Shown here: positions 17,452-27,544 of the stretch, one piece after another | Numbering within the stretch: position 1 is the stretch's first letter | Layout: every line of letters starts with the position of its first letter | Origin: Candidatus Kuenenia stuttgartensis | GTDB taxonomy: Bacteria > Pseudomonadota > Alphaproteobacteria > SMXS01 | DNA length: 64,000 nucleotides | Assembly: GCA_943329845.2 (NCBI GenBank) | Contig: CALQFM020000015.1 | Coordinates: forward strand, 1 to 64,000 | Reading direction: 5' to 3' | Program-made: the position numbers and the translations under genes | Notes under the pieces: model-generated | What the model was told of the DNA's origin: nothing | The model's database searches: none | What the model saw: only the letters and a program-made list of their open reading frames with translations

Positions 17452-18187
17452 CTACTTCACCGCGACGACGGCGAACAGGCGCCCCGCCGGCCCGTTGTGC
17501 GCTACCCGCAGCCCCGCGCCTGCCAGTTCCTGCACCACCCACGAAACCGCCAGGCGCAGCTTGCGGTAGCTGCTCTTGTGCAGCGTCCAAGCCGCGCCGT
17601 CGCGGACGTGGACCAGGTCGTGCACCACCACCGTCCCGGGCTCGTATTCAAGGAAGCAGGTCATCACCCGGTCGACATCGGCGGCGACCGGGATGAACCT
17701 GTCCGTGCCGGTCAGCTCGATGGACAGGTCCCGCCAGGTCAGCACGCAGGCGCCCCCCCGGCGCCAGCGCCGTGGCGATATCCCGGAACAGGTGCGACAC
17801 ATCGTCGCGGCGCTCCAGATGGGTCAGCGTGTCGCCCATGCAGACCACCGCATCGGCACCGCCTGCCGCGACCAGCGACGGCAAGGCGCGCAGGTCGGCC
17901 TCGACGGTTTCGACGGGTCGCCCCTCGCGCCGCACGTTCAGCTCCCCGAGCAGGGCGGCGCTGCTGTCGACGGCCAGCACGCGGGAAAAGCCCATGTCGG
18001 CCAGTGCCACCGCCTGGAAGCCCGAGCCGCAACCAAGGTCGACCGCCACGCTTCGAGCCCGAGGCGCGACGCCGAAGCCTTCCAGCAAGTTCCGCTGCTC
18101 GGCCACCTTATCGGCGAACGACATGCCGAACATCCAGGTGTAATGCCGCGCCAGCAGCGTCTCGTAGTGGGCCGCCACCTCGCTCAT
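17452..18187 (-). pseudogene. SAM-dependent methyltransferase, frameshifted in a 7-nt homopolymer
   Basis: VAVDLGCGSGFQAVALADMGFSRVLAVDSS and VVCMGDTLTHL in one frame; continuation ACVLTWRDLSIELTGTDRF...FAVVAVK in another. Removing one G of the 7-G run (17753-17759) restores a single ORF (ALAPGGACVLTWRD). Confidence 0.8.
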
Positions 18188-18197
18188 GGCGACGGCG

Positions 18198-18617
18198 CTA
18201 CCACTCGCCGGTGTTGCCCATGCTGGCCCACGGCTCGGCGGGAGGCAGCGACTGGCCCTTCTGCAGCAGCTCGATCGAGATGTTGTCGGGCGAGCGGACG
18301 AAGGCCATGCGGCCGTCGCGTGGCGGCCGGTTGATGGTTACGCCCTTGTCCATCAGCTTCTGGCAGGTGGCGTAGATGTCGTCGACCTCGTAGGCCAGGT
18401 GGCCGAAATTGCGGCCGCCGCCATAGTCCTTCTCGTCCCAGTTGTAGGTCAGCTCGACCTGTGCGTCGGGCTGGCCCGGCGGCGCCAGGAAGATCAGCGT
18501 GAAGCGTCCCTGAGGCACCTCGTGGCGGCGCAGTTCCTCGAGCCCCAGCTTGTTGACGAAGAAGTCCAGCGCCTTGTCGACGTCGCCGACGCGCAGCATG
18601 GTGTGTAGGTAACGCAT
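18198..18617 (-). CDS. VOC family / lactoylglutathione lyase-like protein
   Basis: [31 protein letters not shown] ... [23 protein letters not shown] ... [14 protein letters not shown]. Confidence 0.88.
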   Translation of the reverse strand: MRYLHTMLRVGDVDKALDFFVNKLGLEELRRHEVPQGRFTLIFLAPPGQPDAQVELTYNWDEKDYGGGRNFGHLAYEVDDIYATCQKLMDKGVTINRPPRDGRMAFVRSPDNISIELLQKGQSLPPAEPWASMGNTGEW

Positions 18618-18631
18618 GGCTCTCCCACCGG

Positions 18632-18681
18632 ATTGAGTTCGACCCCAGTATAGCGGATGATCGCGGTGGGCAACCATCCGC
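18632..18681 (+). repeat. Intergenic direct repeat, copy 1
   Basis: attgagttcgaccccagtatagcggatgatcgcggtg matches 19572 at 33/37 positions; contains TATACT on the - strand. Confidence 0.6.
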
Positions 18682-18715
18682 AACGGGCGGGCATCAGGAT
18701 GGATATCGGGCACCC

Positions 18716-19552
18716 ATGATTACCGCGTACCGGGAACCTCCGCACAGGCGGCTGCTCCGCGCATTGCCCGTTCCGGCGAGGAAGCTGGCACGCCGGATGG
18801 TTTATCTGGCGCGGATCGTCCGCGCCCTGGCGGTCATGCCGCTCGGCGGGCTCGGCTACACGTCGCGAATCCTGCCGCTGGTTTCCGGTCAGTTTCCGCG
18901 GCACTGCCCGCTCTGCGGCTACCACGGCCATTTCACCGCCTTCGGCATGCCGCCCCGCTTCGACGCGCAGTGTCCGAACTGCGATTCCCTCGAACGGCAC
19001 CGGCTGTTCTACCTGTACTGCCTCGAGCGGAACCATCTGGGCAAAGTCGACAGCCTGCTCCACTTCGCGCCGGAAAACGTCCTGCGCCCACTGTTGGCGG
19101 AACGCGTGCCCTCCTACATCACCGCCGACGCGTACAAGGGCGGCGTCGACCGGAAGCTCGACATCGAAGCCATCGACATGCCGTCCGGTGGTCTCGATGC
19201 AGTGGTCTGCAACCATGTGCTGGAGCATGTGGACGCGGACGCCGCCCTGCGCGAGATCCACCGCGTCCTGCGCCCCGGCGGGGTGCTGATCTGCACCGTG
19301 CCGATCGTCGAGGGCTGGGCGGAAAGCTATGAGAATCCGGCGATCGTCGATCCCGCCGGACGCACGCTCCATTTCGGCCAGTACGACCATGTGCGCTGGT
19401 TCGGACGCGATTTCCGCGACCGCCTCGGCGCCGCCGGGTTCGGGCTTCAGGAGCTGACCGCGACCGGCGAGGAGGCGGTCGAATTTGGCCTCGTGCCCGG
19501 CGAGACGCTGTTCCTGTGCCGCAAGCCGGCGGGCGAGTCGGGCGCTTCCTAA
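18716..19552 (+). CDS. Class I SAM-dependent methyltransferase with N-terminal zinc-ribbon-like segment
   Basis: [10 protein letters not shown]...[52 protein letters not shown]. Confidence 0.85.
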   Translation: MITAYREPPHRRLLRALPVPARKLARRMVYLARIVRALAVMPLGGLGYTSRILPLVSGQFPRHCPLCGYHGHFTAFGMPPRFDAQCPNCDSLERHRLFYLYCLERNHLGKVDSLLHFAPENVLRPLLAERVPSYITADAYKGGVDRKLDIEAIDMPSGGLDAVVCNHVLEHVDADAALREIHRVLRPGGVLICTVPIVEGWAESYENPAIVDPAGRTLHFGQYDHVRWFGRDFRDRLGAAGFGLQELTATGEEAVEFGLVPGETLFLCRKPAGESGAS

Positions 19553-19571
19553 CGCGTTGTTTCCGCGTCGC

Positions 19572-19619
19572 ATTGAGTTCGCGGCCAGTATAGCGGATGA
19601 TCACGGTGCAATGATCCGC
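19572..19619 (+). repeat. Intergenic direct repeat, copy 2
   Basis: attgagttcgcggccagtatagcggatgatcacggtg; same orientation as copy 1. Confidence 0.6.
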
Positions 19620-19643
19620 GCCACGCGGAACGGGAGGGGGAAA

Positions 19644-20216
19644 ATGCTCTATGTATTGATCGCCGCCGGCGTCGTGCTGCTGGTGCTCTACATGCTGTAC
19701 GTGAAGCTGATCACGCGACGCAACAAGGCGCGCGAGGCGTTGTCGACCATCGACGTGCAGCTTCGCCAGCGCCATGACCTGATCCCGAACGTGGTCACCC
19801 TGGCGCAGAAGTTCATGACGCACGAACGGGAACTGCTGGAGAGCGTCGTCGCCGCCCGCAACCAGGCGCAGCAGTCCTACCGGGCCGACGATCCGGGCGC
19901 CGTGCGCCAGCACCTCGAGGCCGAGGCAAAGCTTACGTCCGGACTGGGGCGGCTGTTCGCCGTCGCCGAGAGCTATCCCGAGCTGCGGTCGTCCGACACC
20001 ATCGTGACCGCCCAGCAGACCCTCAACGAGGTGGAAGGCCATATCGCCGCCGCCCGGCGGTTCTACAACTCGGCGGTCACCGAACTCAACAATGCGGTGG
20101 AGATCTTCCCGTCCAGCGTCGTCGCCGGCATGGTCGGCGTGCAGAAGATGCCGTTCTACGAGGTCGAGGACGCGGCCGCCCGGGCGCCGGTGAACGTCGC
20201 CGACTATATGAAGTAG
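19644..20216 (+). CDS. lemA: LemA family protein
   Basis: N-terminal TM, LITRRNKAREALSTIDVQLRQRHDLIPNVVTLAQKFMTHE, ARRFYNSAVTELNNAVEIFPS. Confidence 0.92.
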   Translation: MLYVLIAAGVVLLVLYMLYVKLITRRNKAREALSTIDVQLRQRHDLIPNVVTLAQKFMTHERELLESVVAARNQAQQSYRADDPGAVRQHLEAEAKLTSGLGRLFAVAESYPELRSSDTIVTAQQTLNEVEGHIAAARRFYNSAVTELNNAVEIFPSSVVAGMVGVQKMPFYEVEDAAARAPVNVADYMK

Positions 20217-20226
20217 GCCGCGCGCC

Positions 20227-21168
20227 ATGGCCGACGATGCCGCACCCTGGCTGACCGGGTTCGACGAATTCCGCGCCCGCGAGATCGAGCCCATGATCGG
20301 CGCGCTGGAATCAGCCCGTCTAGAGGCGCGCAACGCCGCGTTGAAACGGGCGTCGTGGCTGATCCCGCTGGCACTGCTCGCCGTGGGTCTGGTCTGGCTC
20401 TATCTGCCGGAAGACTTCCTGATCTTCGCCATCTTTTTCGCGGTGGGCGGCAGCTGGGCCTGGATCCAGTATCCGATCATCCAGCACCAGAAGGACGTGA
20501 AGCAGAAGCTGATCACACGGCTGTGCGGGTTTTTCGGTCTTGAGTACTTCATGGAACCGAAGCGCGATCCGATTCCCGAGTTGCGCCGGGTCGGCCTGCT
20601 GCCGAGCCACAACCGCGAATCCCTTGAGGACCAGGTCTCGGGTGTCTATGGCGGCGTGCGGCTGGAGATGACCGACCTGCGCCTGCGCGAGGAGAGCGGC
20701 TCGGGCAAGGACAAACGCGAGGTGACGGTGTTCGAGGGGCCGGTGTTCAGCTTCTCGTTCCCGAAACGCCTCAACGGCACCACCATCATCAAGGCCGACG
20801 GCTCGCTGATCGGCAATTTCTTCGGCGGCATCGGCATGGGCGACCGCGAGCGCGTGACACTGGAAGACCCGGAGTTCGAAAAGTGCTTCGAGGTCTACGG
20901 CACCGACCAGGTGGAGGCCCGCTATCTGCTGACGCCCGGCTTCATGCAGCAACTCATGGACCTGCGCGAAAGCCTTGGCGACAGGATGCAGGCCGCGTTC
21001 AACGGCGACAGCCTCTACATCGTCGCCAACAACGGCCAGAACAAGTTCGAGGTGCAGGGCTATTCGGGCCAGGCTGTCAATGTCCAGCTCGACAAGTTCA
21101 TCGCCGACATCGGCATCCTGTTCCGGGTCATCGACACGCTGAACCTGGATTCGAAGACACGGCTTTAG
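20227..21168 (+). CDS. DUF3137-type membrane protein
   Basis: Two TM segments, then VTLEDPEFEKCFEVYGTDQVEARYLLTPGFMQQLMDL; follows lemA. Confidence 0.75.
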   Translation: MADDAAPWLTGFDEFRAREIEPMIGALESARLEARNAALKRASWLIPLALLAVGLVWLYLPEDFLIFAIFFAVGGSWAWIQYPIIQHQKDVKQKLITRLCGFFGLEYFMEPKRDPIPELRRVGLLPSHNRESLEDQVSGVYGGVRLEMTDLRLREESGSGKDKREVTVFEGPVFSFSFPKRLNGTTIIKADGSLIGNFFGGIGMGDRERVTLEDPEFEKCFEVYGTDQVEARYLLTPGFMQQLMDLRESLGDRMQAAFNGDSLYIVANNGQNKFEVQGYSGQAVNVQLDKFIADIGILFRVIDTLNLDSKTRL

Positions 21169-21299
21169 CGGACATGGCTCGACCGGATCCCGCATCCCGA
21201 CCCAGCTTTTCCCCCGGCGCGAGCGTCGCAGGGTCGCGGAGCGGATCATCGGTCGACGCGCTCGCCCTCGAAGGCCTTGTCGGATAGGGTGGAACCATC

Positions 21300-21641
21300 A
21301 TGACCCGCATCTTCCCCAATCTCGTCGCCAGACTTTACATCCTGCTCGCCTGCGCGGCGTCGAGCCCTGCCTTCGCGGCCGGCTCATCGGACATCGCAGC
21401 CGGCCATGCCCTGGCGAGCGCCCGCTGCGCCGCTTGCCACGCGGTGGACAAGCAAGGTGATAGCCCGCTGGCCGCCGCGCCGCCCTTCCGCACGCTGGCG
21501 CGCAATTATCCACTGGAGAACCTGGAGGAAGCCCTCGCGGAGGGCATCTTCGCCGGTCATCCGGATATGCCGGCCGATCCTTGGGAGCCTGCGGACATCC
21601 AGCGGCTGATCGCATATCTGAAGACCATACAGACACCGTAA
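21300..21641 (+). CDS. Class I c-type cytochrome
   Basis: Signal peptide; CAACH haem motif; Met ligand context AGHPDMPADPWEPADIQRLIAYLKTIQ. Confidence 0.85.
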   Translation: MTRIFPNLVARLYILLACAASSPAFAAGSSDIAAGHALASARCAACHAVDKQGDSPLAAAPPFRTLARNYPLENLEEALAEGIFAGHPDMPADPWEPADIQRLIAYLKTIQTP

Positions 21642-21713
21642 ATCTGCTGGCGCAGGTTGCGCCTCGCCTCCACACGGTGCAAATTTCAGCCAGAATGTGA
21701 AACAGGTGCCACC

Positions 21714-22706
21714 ATGAACCGCCGCAAGCTGCCATTTTCCGATGTCGAGTTTTCACGCCTGGGCCTGGGCTGCATGAGCATGTCCGCGGCCTACGGCACG
21801 CCGGACGAAGGCCAGGCGGAGATCACCCTGCGGCGCGCCGTCGAGCTGGGCGTGACCTTCCTCGATACCGCGAACGTCTACGGCATGGGCCATAACGAGG
21901 AGCTGATCGGCCGCGTCCTCGGCCCGGTGCGCGACCAGGTGCAGATCGGCACCAAATTCGGCTTCGTGCCCGGCGAGAACGGCGCCCTGTCGGTGGACGG
22001 CCGCCCGGAAGTGGTCCGCGCCCGCTGCGAGGAAAGCCTCAAGCGCCTCGGCACCGACTACATCGACCTCTACTACGCCCACCGCGTCGATCCCAATGTG
22101 CCCGTGGAGCACACGGTCGACGTCATGGGTTCGCTGGTGACCAGCGGTCTGGTGCGCGCCATCGGCCTGTGCGAGGTGAACTCGGAAACCCTGCGCCGCG
22201 CCCACCGTATCCATCCGATCTCGGCGGTACAGTCGGAATATTCGCTGTGGAACCGCGAGCCCGAGGGCGGGATCATCGATACCTGCCGCGAGCTGGGCGT
22301 TGCCTTCATCCCGTTCAGCCCGCTAGGCCGCGGCATGCTGACCGGCACCCTGACCGAGGCCACCCAGTTCGCCAAGGGCGACATGCGCTCGTTCCTGCCA
22401 CGGTTCAGCGAGGGCAATTTCGAAAAGAACCTGGCGCTGGTCACCCGGCTGAGACAGATCGCGCTGGCGAAGAACTGCACCCCGGCACAGCTCGCCCTCG
22501 CGTGGGTCATGGCCAAGGGCGACGACATCACCCCGATCCCCGGTACCAAGCGGATCGAGATCCTGGAAGAGAATGTCGGTGCCCTCGATATCGTCATGGA
22601 CAAGGACACCATGGCCCAGCTCGAGGCGCTGTTCCCGGTCGGTGCCGCCGTCGGCGAGCGCTACCCGGCCCAGATGAGCCGGCTGGCCCAATCCGAGCGC
22701 CGGTGA
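21714..22706 (+). CDS. Aldo/keto reductase
   Basis: RLGLGCMSMSAAYG, FLDTANVYGMGHNEELIG, DYIDLYYAHRVDPNVPVE, TPIPGTKR. Confidence 0.92.
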   Translation: MNRRKLPFSDVEFSRLGLGCMSMSAAYGTPDEGQAEITLRRAVELGVTFLDTANVYGMGHNEELIGRVLGPVRDQVQIGTKFGFVPGENGALSVDGRPEVVRARCEESLKRLGTDYIDLYYAHRVDPNVPVEHTVDVMGSLVTSGLVRAIGLCEVNSETLRRAHRIHPISAVQSEYSLWNREPEGGIIDTCRELGVAFIPFSPLGRGMLTGTLTEATQFAKGDMRSFLPRFSEGNFEKNLALVTRLRQIALAKNCTPAQLALAWVMAKGDDITPIPGTKRIEILEENVGALDIVMDKDTMAQLEALFPVGAAVGERYPAQMSRLAQSERR

Positions 22707-22719
22707 GGGCATATAAGGC

Positions 22720-23436
22720 ATGAGGATCGAGCAGCTTCACGACGCCATGCGGCTGGCGCTGGAGAAAGCGGGCGGCAAGACGCCGTTCGCCATCACCGGC
22801 AACAAGCCCACCGGCAGGCAGGCCGACGTCATCTTCCGGCCCGACGGCGTGGTCGCCGAAGTGCAGCTCTACCAGGAGACCCAGCTCGGCATCGAGCAGT
22901 TCATATCGGTGTTCTACGACACCTACAATCGCTGGCTGTTCACCTATGAGACGCCGCTGGTGCGGGGCCGCGGCCAGATCGACACCGCGAACCTGCCGCG
23001 AGAATCCGCCGACCAACTGATGCGCATCCTGACGCGCAACCTGTCAGCGCCGCTGATCACCGCCAACAAGCAGATCAAGCAAGGCAAGATCGACTTCGCC
23101 ATGCGCACCGCACACGGCCTGCTGGCCCTGGTGATGCCGCTGGGCGTGCCGATAGACCCGGCGATCGTGCTCCACGGCATCTCCCGGGTTTTCGCCTCGT
23201 CGCCGGACGACTGGGACCACATCGACCACATTCTTCTGGCCACCTGCCGGGTCGACGAGATCGACCCCGACCACCGCCCGCCCTACTGGTCGATCATCAC
23301 CCGCGCAGGCCAGGAGCTGCTGCCGGCCGGCTTCGAGGAGAGGTTGAAGAGCGCCTGGTTCGGCATCCTGAGCACGCATTTTGGCAAGGATATAGAGCCG
23401 ACCGAGGCGGAAGTGTTCACGGGCTTCGGCCCCTGA
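22720..23436 (+). CDS. Hypothetical protein (possible PD-(D/E)XK-like core)
   Basis: Uninterrupted 238-aa ORF in operon orientation; ADVIFRPDGVVAEVQLYQ resembles a D-x(n)-ExQ core. Confidence 0.5.
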   Translation: MRIEQLHDAMRLALEKAGGKTPFAITGNKPTGRQADVIFRPDGVVAEVQLYQETQLGIEQFISVFYDTYNRWLFTYETPLVRGRGQIDTANLPRESADQLMRILTRNLSAPLITANKQIKQGKIDFAMRTAHGLLALVMPLGVPIDPAIVLHGISRVFASSPDDWDHIDHILLATCRVDEIDPDHRPPYWSIITRAGQELLPAGFEERLKSAWFGILSTHFGKDIEPTEAEVFTGFGP

Positions 23437-23580
23437 CGCCTCGCGCCGCTGCCATACCAGGCTTGCCCAGATTTCAGTAGAACTGTCGTGCGGCGCGCGG
23501 GAGCGCGGAACCCCGGTCCGTAGCCGGTCGTTTGTCTGATAGCGCAGGCATCATCTGCGCCTATCCAACGGGAGCCGCTA

Positions 23581-23976
23581 ATGAACAGAATCGCAATTTT
23601 GACCGGCGCAGCGCTGCTGGCCGCAGCTGCCGCTACGGGCGGTGCCGCTTATGGACAGGGTGCGCCACAGAACGTGCAGCTGGTCAGGGTGGACGTCACC
23701 ACGCTGGCGTCGGGTTACCGCGCCTCCAAGGTCATCGGCAGTAACGTCGTGAACGACGGCAATGACAAGATCGGCGCCATCGACGATCTGCTTGTAAGCC
23801 CTGATGGAAAGAGGCCCTTCGCCGTATTGTCGGTCGGCGGTTTCCTCGGAATGGGAACGCGTTATGTCATCGTTCCCTACGAGGCCCTCGTCTTTGGCAA
23901 GGACAAGATCATCTTGCCGGGCGGTTCCGTGGACGGTCTGAAGACACTGCCGGAATTCAAATACGCGACCGATTGA
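23581..23976 (+). CDS. PRC-barrel domain protein, exported
   Basis: Signal peptide; YRASKVIGSNVVNDGNDKIGAIDDLLVSPDGKRPFAVLSVGGFLGMGTRYVIVPYEAL. Confidence 0.85.
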   Translation: MNRIAILTGAALLAAAAATGGAAYGQGAPQNVQLVRVDVTTLASGYRASKVIGSNVVNDGNDKIGAIDDLLVSPDGKRPFAVLSVGGFLGMGTRYVIVPYEALVFGKDKIILPGGSVDGLKTLPEFKYATD

Positions 23977-24095
23977 TCGGTACAAAGCACAGCGCCGGTG
24001 CGCCGTTTGGCAGGGGAAGCTCCTGCCGGGACGTCTGAACAATGGGGCATGGGGGTATACCGGCTGCCCTCCATCCTCACTCCAGGGAGCATCGA

Positions 24096-24392
24096 ATGGC
24101 ACCCAAACCTAGATCGCGAGATGGACGCGCCGCGGATGGCAAGTCGCCAACGCCGCAGACGACCGGCTCGAGCGATGCTGATGAACAGGCCAGCCGTGGT
24201 CGCAGCCAGTATGGGCAGGTTGGCGGCACGCGGGAGACCGCAGCCGATGAGGGCGGATACGGACCGGATGGCCGGCAGGGCGGCTTGGGCGAGGAGAAGC
24301 CCGAGGCGCAGGCTGCAAGAGGTCAGGACGCGCCCGGCAAGAACCTGGGACGACGCAGCGGCACCCCAGACACGGGACCCGACAAGAAGTAG
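24096..24392 (+). CDS. Small hydrophilic, probably disordered protein
   Basis: 98-aa Gly/Lys/Glu/Gln-rich ORF with an upstream aggga RBS. Confidence 0.5.
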   Translation: MAPKPRSRDGRAADGKSPTPQTTGSSDADEQASRGRSQYGQVGGTRETAADEGGYGPDGRQGGLGEEKPEAQAARGQDAPGKNLGRRSGTPDTGPDKK

Positions 24393-24446
24393 TGGTCGCA
24401 CCTTAAGCGCGGTGAGCGGATCGGCCGAAGGTGAAGCCGGAATCTC

Positions 24447-24872
<426 letters not shown>

Positions 24873-24876
24873 GACG

Positions 24877-25308
24877 CTACAGCGCGGCGGCGGCGGCCAG
24901 TGCCTGCGACATGCCGGTGTAGGAGCCTTCCAGCATCCTGGCGACCTCGTTCGCGTCGGCTCCCGGGACGGCTTCGAACTCGCCCGTCCAGTTCAGCCGG
25001 CAGCCGCCCGGCCGCTCGCTGACCACCACCTTCCCCTTGTACTGAGCCATGCCGATCGGCTGGCCGGCGACCAGCGTGTAGACCTGCGTGCGGGTGCCGT
25101 GGTCCAGCGTGTCGAGGCGCTCGGCCATCTGGCCGATACCGGGAAGGTTGAGGTGACGGGTCATGCCGACACCCGGGCCGCCGGTGATCTCGATGGTGCG
25201 CCCCGGGTCCGTGCCGGTCCAGTTCAGGAAGCCGGCGAAATCCGCCAGCACCTTCCACACCGCATCCGCCGGCACCGGCAGATCCTGTTCGACTTTCACG
25301 GTTCCCAT
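24877..25308 (-). CDS. SRPBCC family protein
   Basis: VEQDLPVPADAVWKVLADFAGFLNWTG ... GCRLNWTGEFEA. Confidence 0.85.
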   Translation of the reverse strand: MGTVKVEQDLPVPADAVWKVLADFAGFLNWTGTDPGRTIEITGGPGVGMTRHLNLPGIGQMAERLDTLDHGTRTQVYTLVAGQPIGMAQYKGKVVVSERPGGCRLNWTGEFEAVPGADANEVARMLEGSYTGMSQALAAAAAL

Positions 25309-25389
25309 CGGCCTCTCCCCAAATTGGCTGCGCCGCGGACGACCGTCCGCGGCGCAGGAACCATATCACCGCCGCGCCGGGCGGAGAAA

Positions 25390-25923
25390 CTAGCGGATAT
25401 CGACGAACGGGCTGTCGCCGGGCTTCCACAACTCATGCGCCCGCTTCAACGACGTCCAGCGCTCCCGCATCTTGGGCGGCGGGTCGCCGTGGAGCTCGGT
25501 GAAGCAGCCATTGACCGAGCGCGTGTCGAAATAGGCCGCGTCCACATGGTCGGCATGCAGACGGGAGGCGCATTCGAAGCCCATGTCCTGGAGGCGATTG
25601 AACTCGCCCTCGAAGTCGCGGGCCAGGAAGGCGACGTGATGGAAACCCTCCTCGCCGCGCTTGTACATGTCGCGGTAGATGGACGGCTTCTCGTCATGCT
25701 GCTCGATGAACTGGATCATGATGTCGCCCAGGTAACCGAACGCATAGGATACGTCGGCCTCGATGTCCTGGCCGCGGTACTCGAAACTGTCGGTCTTGTG
25801 GTGCGCCGCGATGCGGAACGGCCCGGCGCCGTAGAGATCGCTCCACTTCCTGGCCGCCTCCTCGACGCTGTTGACGAAGTAGGCCTGCTGGAACATCGGA
25901 TAACCATTGCGTGGGTCAGCCAT
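25390..25923 (-). CDS. VOC family protein
   Basis: Glyoxalase-like fold signature; paralogue of the adjacent upstream ORF. Confidence 0.8.
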   Translation of the reverse strand: MADPRNGYPMFQQAYFVNSVEEAARKWSDLYGAGPFRIAAHHKTDSFEYRGQDIEADVSYAFGYLGDIMIQFIEQHDEKPSIYRDMYKRGEEGFHHVAFLARDFEGEFNRLQDMGFECASRLHADHVDAAYFDTRSVNGCFTELHGDPPPKMRERWTSLKRAHELWKPGDSPFVDIR

Positions 25924-25932
25924 GATTGCCTC

Positions 25933-26460
25933 CTACAGGGTCAGGAACGGGCTGTCGCCGGGGCGCCACAGCTCGTGGGCGCGGTGCATGGCCATCCAGC
26001 GGCCCATCAGGTGGGGCGGATCGCCATGCAGTTCGGTGAAGCCGCCATTGACCGATCTTGTGTCGAAATAGCAGGCGTCCACTTCGTCGGCGTACAGCCG
26101 GCAGGCGCTTTCGAATCCCATGTCCTGCCACCGCTTGAACTCGCCCTCGAAGTCGTGGACCAGCGTGGCGACGTGATGGAAGCCCTCTTCGCCCTTCTTG
26201 TACATGTCGCGGTAGATCGACGGTTTGTCGTCATGCTGCTGGATGAACTGGATCATCATGTTGCCGAGGTACCCGAACGCATAGGACACGTCGGCCTCGG
26301 TGTCGGTGCCGCGGTACTCGAACTTGACGGTCTTGTGGTGCGGCACGATGCGGAACGGGCCGGCGCCGAACAGCCGGCTCCATTTCACGATCGACTCTTC
26401 CAGGTCGTTGACCAGATAGGCCTCCTGGAACAGCGGATAGGATTTACGGAAATCGACCAT
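25933..26460 (-). CDS. VOC family protein (tandem paralogue)
   Basis: Shares EEGFHHVA, SYAFGYLG, FDTRSVNG and FTELHGDPP with the 25390 ORF. Confidence 0.8.
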   Translation of the reverse strand: MVDFRKSYPLFQEAYLVNDLEESIVKWSRLFGAGPFRIVPHHKTVKFEYRGTDTEADVSYAFGYLGNMMIQFIQQHDDKPSIYRDMYKKGEEGFHHVATLVHDFEGEFKRWQDMGFESACRLYADEVDACYFDTRSVNGGFTELHGDPPHLMGRWMAMHRAHELWRPGDSPFLTL

Positions 26461-26544
26461 GACGTCTCCCTCGTTCTGTCGGTGCCGGAGTCTTGCGGCA
26501 AAACCGCTCCGAAGGGAAGAGGGGAACATGCATGAGTGAATTTT

Positions 26545-26952
26545 TCAGGCAGGCAACTCCACCGTCGCCGTCCCCTTGAGCGGCGGCTCGGTGTTGGGGC
26601 GCTCCAGCCAGATGTCGCAGTCGGCCAGCCGTTTGCCGGCTTCCTCGCGAACCGCGGTCACAACACCCTTCGCGGTGATGTGGTCACCGTCGAGGACCGC
26701 CATCGGAAAGGTCATGACCAGGCGCCGGATCGTGCCGGGACCGGCCCATTCGTGCAGCATGTTGATCATGTAGCTCAGCCCCAGCGGCCCCTGGTTGATG
26801 GTGTGCTGGCCGAAGCCCAGCGCAGCGACCGACTTGCGGTCCCAATGGACCGGGTTGGGATCGCGCAGGATGGCGGCCATGGTGCGCATCCGCTCGGGAC
26901 GCACGCTTTCCATCACCCAATCGGGAATCTTGTCGCCTGCCTTGACGTTCAC
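26545..26952 (-). CDS. MaoC-like dehydratase subunit
   Basis: AAILRDPNPVHWDRKSVAALGFGQHTINQGPLGLSYM. Confidence 0.85.
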   Translation of the reverse strand: MNVKAGDKIPDWVMESVRPERMRTMAAILRDPNPVHWDRKSVAALGFGQHTINQGPLGLSYMINMLHEWAGPGTIRRLVMTFPMAVLDGDHITAKGVVTAVREEAGKRLADCDIWLERPNTEPPLKGTATVELPA

Positions 26953-27407
26953 AGCACGCCCCTCCGGTAATGCCAGGTAATGGTGGTCCGCGCCGCCAGT
27001 GCACCGTCCGGCTGCGCCACCTCGAACTGGAACTGGATGCGGTCATACAATCGGTCGTTCCGCGATGTCCGGCGTTCCGCTGAAACGATCTTGCCGGAGA
27101 TGCGGTAGGGCACGTCTTCCTTCAACGGCACGAACATTTCCCAGTCATAGCTCTCGATGCCGATCGAGAAGTCGGACTCGGCCTGCCCAAGGGCGAACAT
27201 CTCGCCGATGGTGGTCTTGCTGCCCAGGATCGGCATGTGGAACAGCACCACGGGATGGACCATCCCGTCGGGCAGCAACTCGGCGCCGGTGCATTCGGTG
27301 AGCAGGAAGTTTTCCCAATGCTCGACCATGTAGACGCCGCCTGGAAAGGCGTGGCCGACGATGCCGATGATCTCCGCCTCGGGCGGAACGGGCCTGGTTG
27401 CTGTCAT
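26949..27407 (-). CDS. MaoC / FAS1-like dehydratase partner subunit
   Basis: Hotdog-type sequence; 4-nt overlap with the MaoC ORF; hydratase subunits often occur as such pairs. Confidence 0.65.
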   Translation of the reverse strand: MTATRPVPPEAEIIGIVGHAFPGGVYMVEHWENFLLTECTGAELLPDGMVHPVVLFHMPILGSKTTIGEMFALGQAESDFSIGIESYDWEMFVPLKEDVPYRISGKIVSAERRTSRNDRLYDRIQFQFEVAQPDGALAARTTITWHYRRGVL

Positions 27408-27544
27408 GATCTTCCCCGGTTGCAGACGGCGCCTAGGTTATGCGCACGCCCATGGACCGGTCAAACCCGCAGAAAATGCGTGCTTGCCGATTTCATTGGT
27501 CCGCAAACCGGGCTAGGCTGTGCCGAACGGACGGGGAGGTTCGC

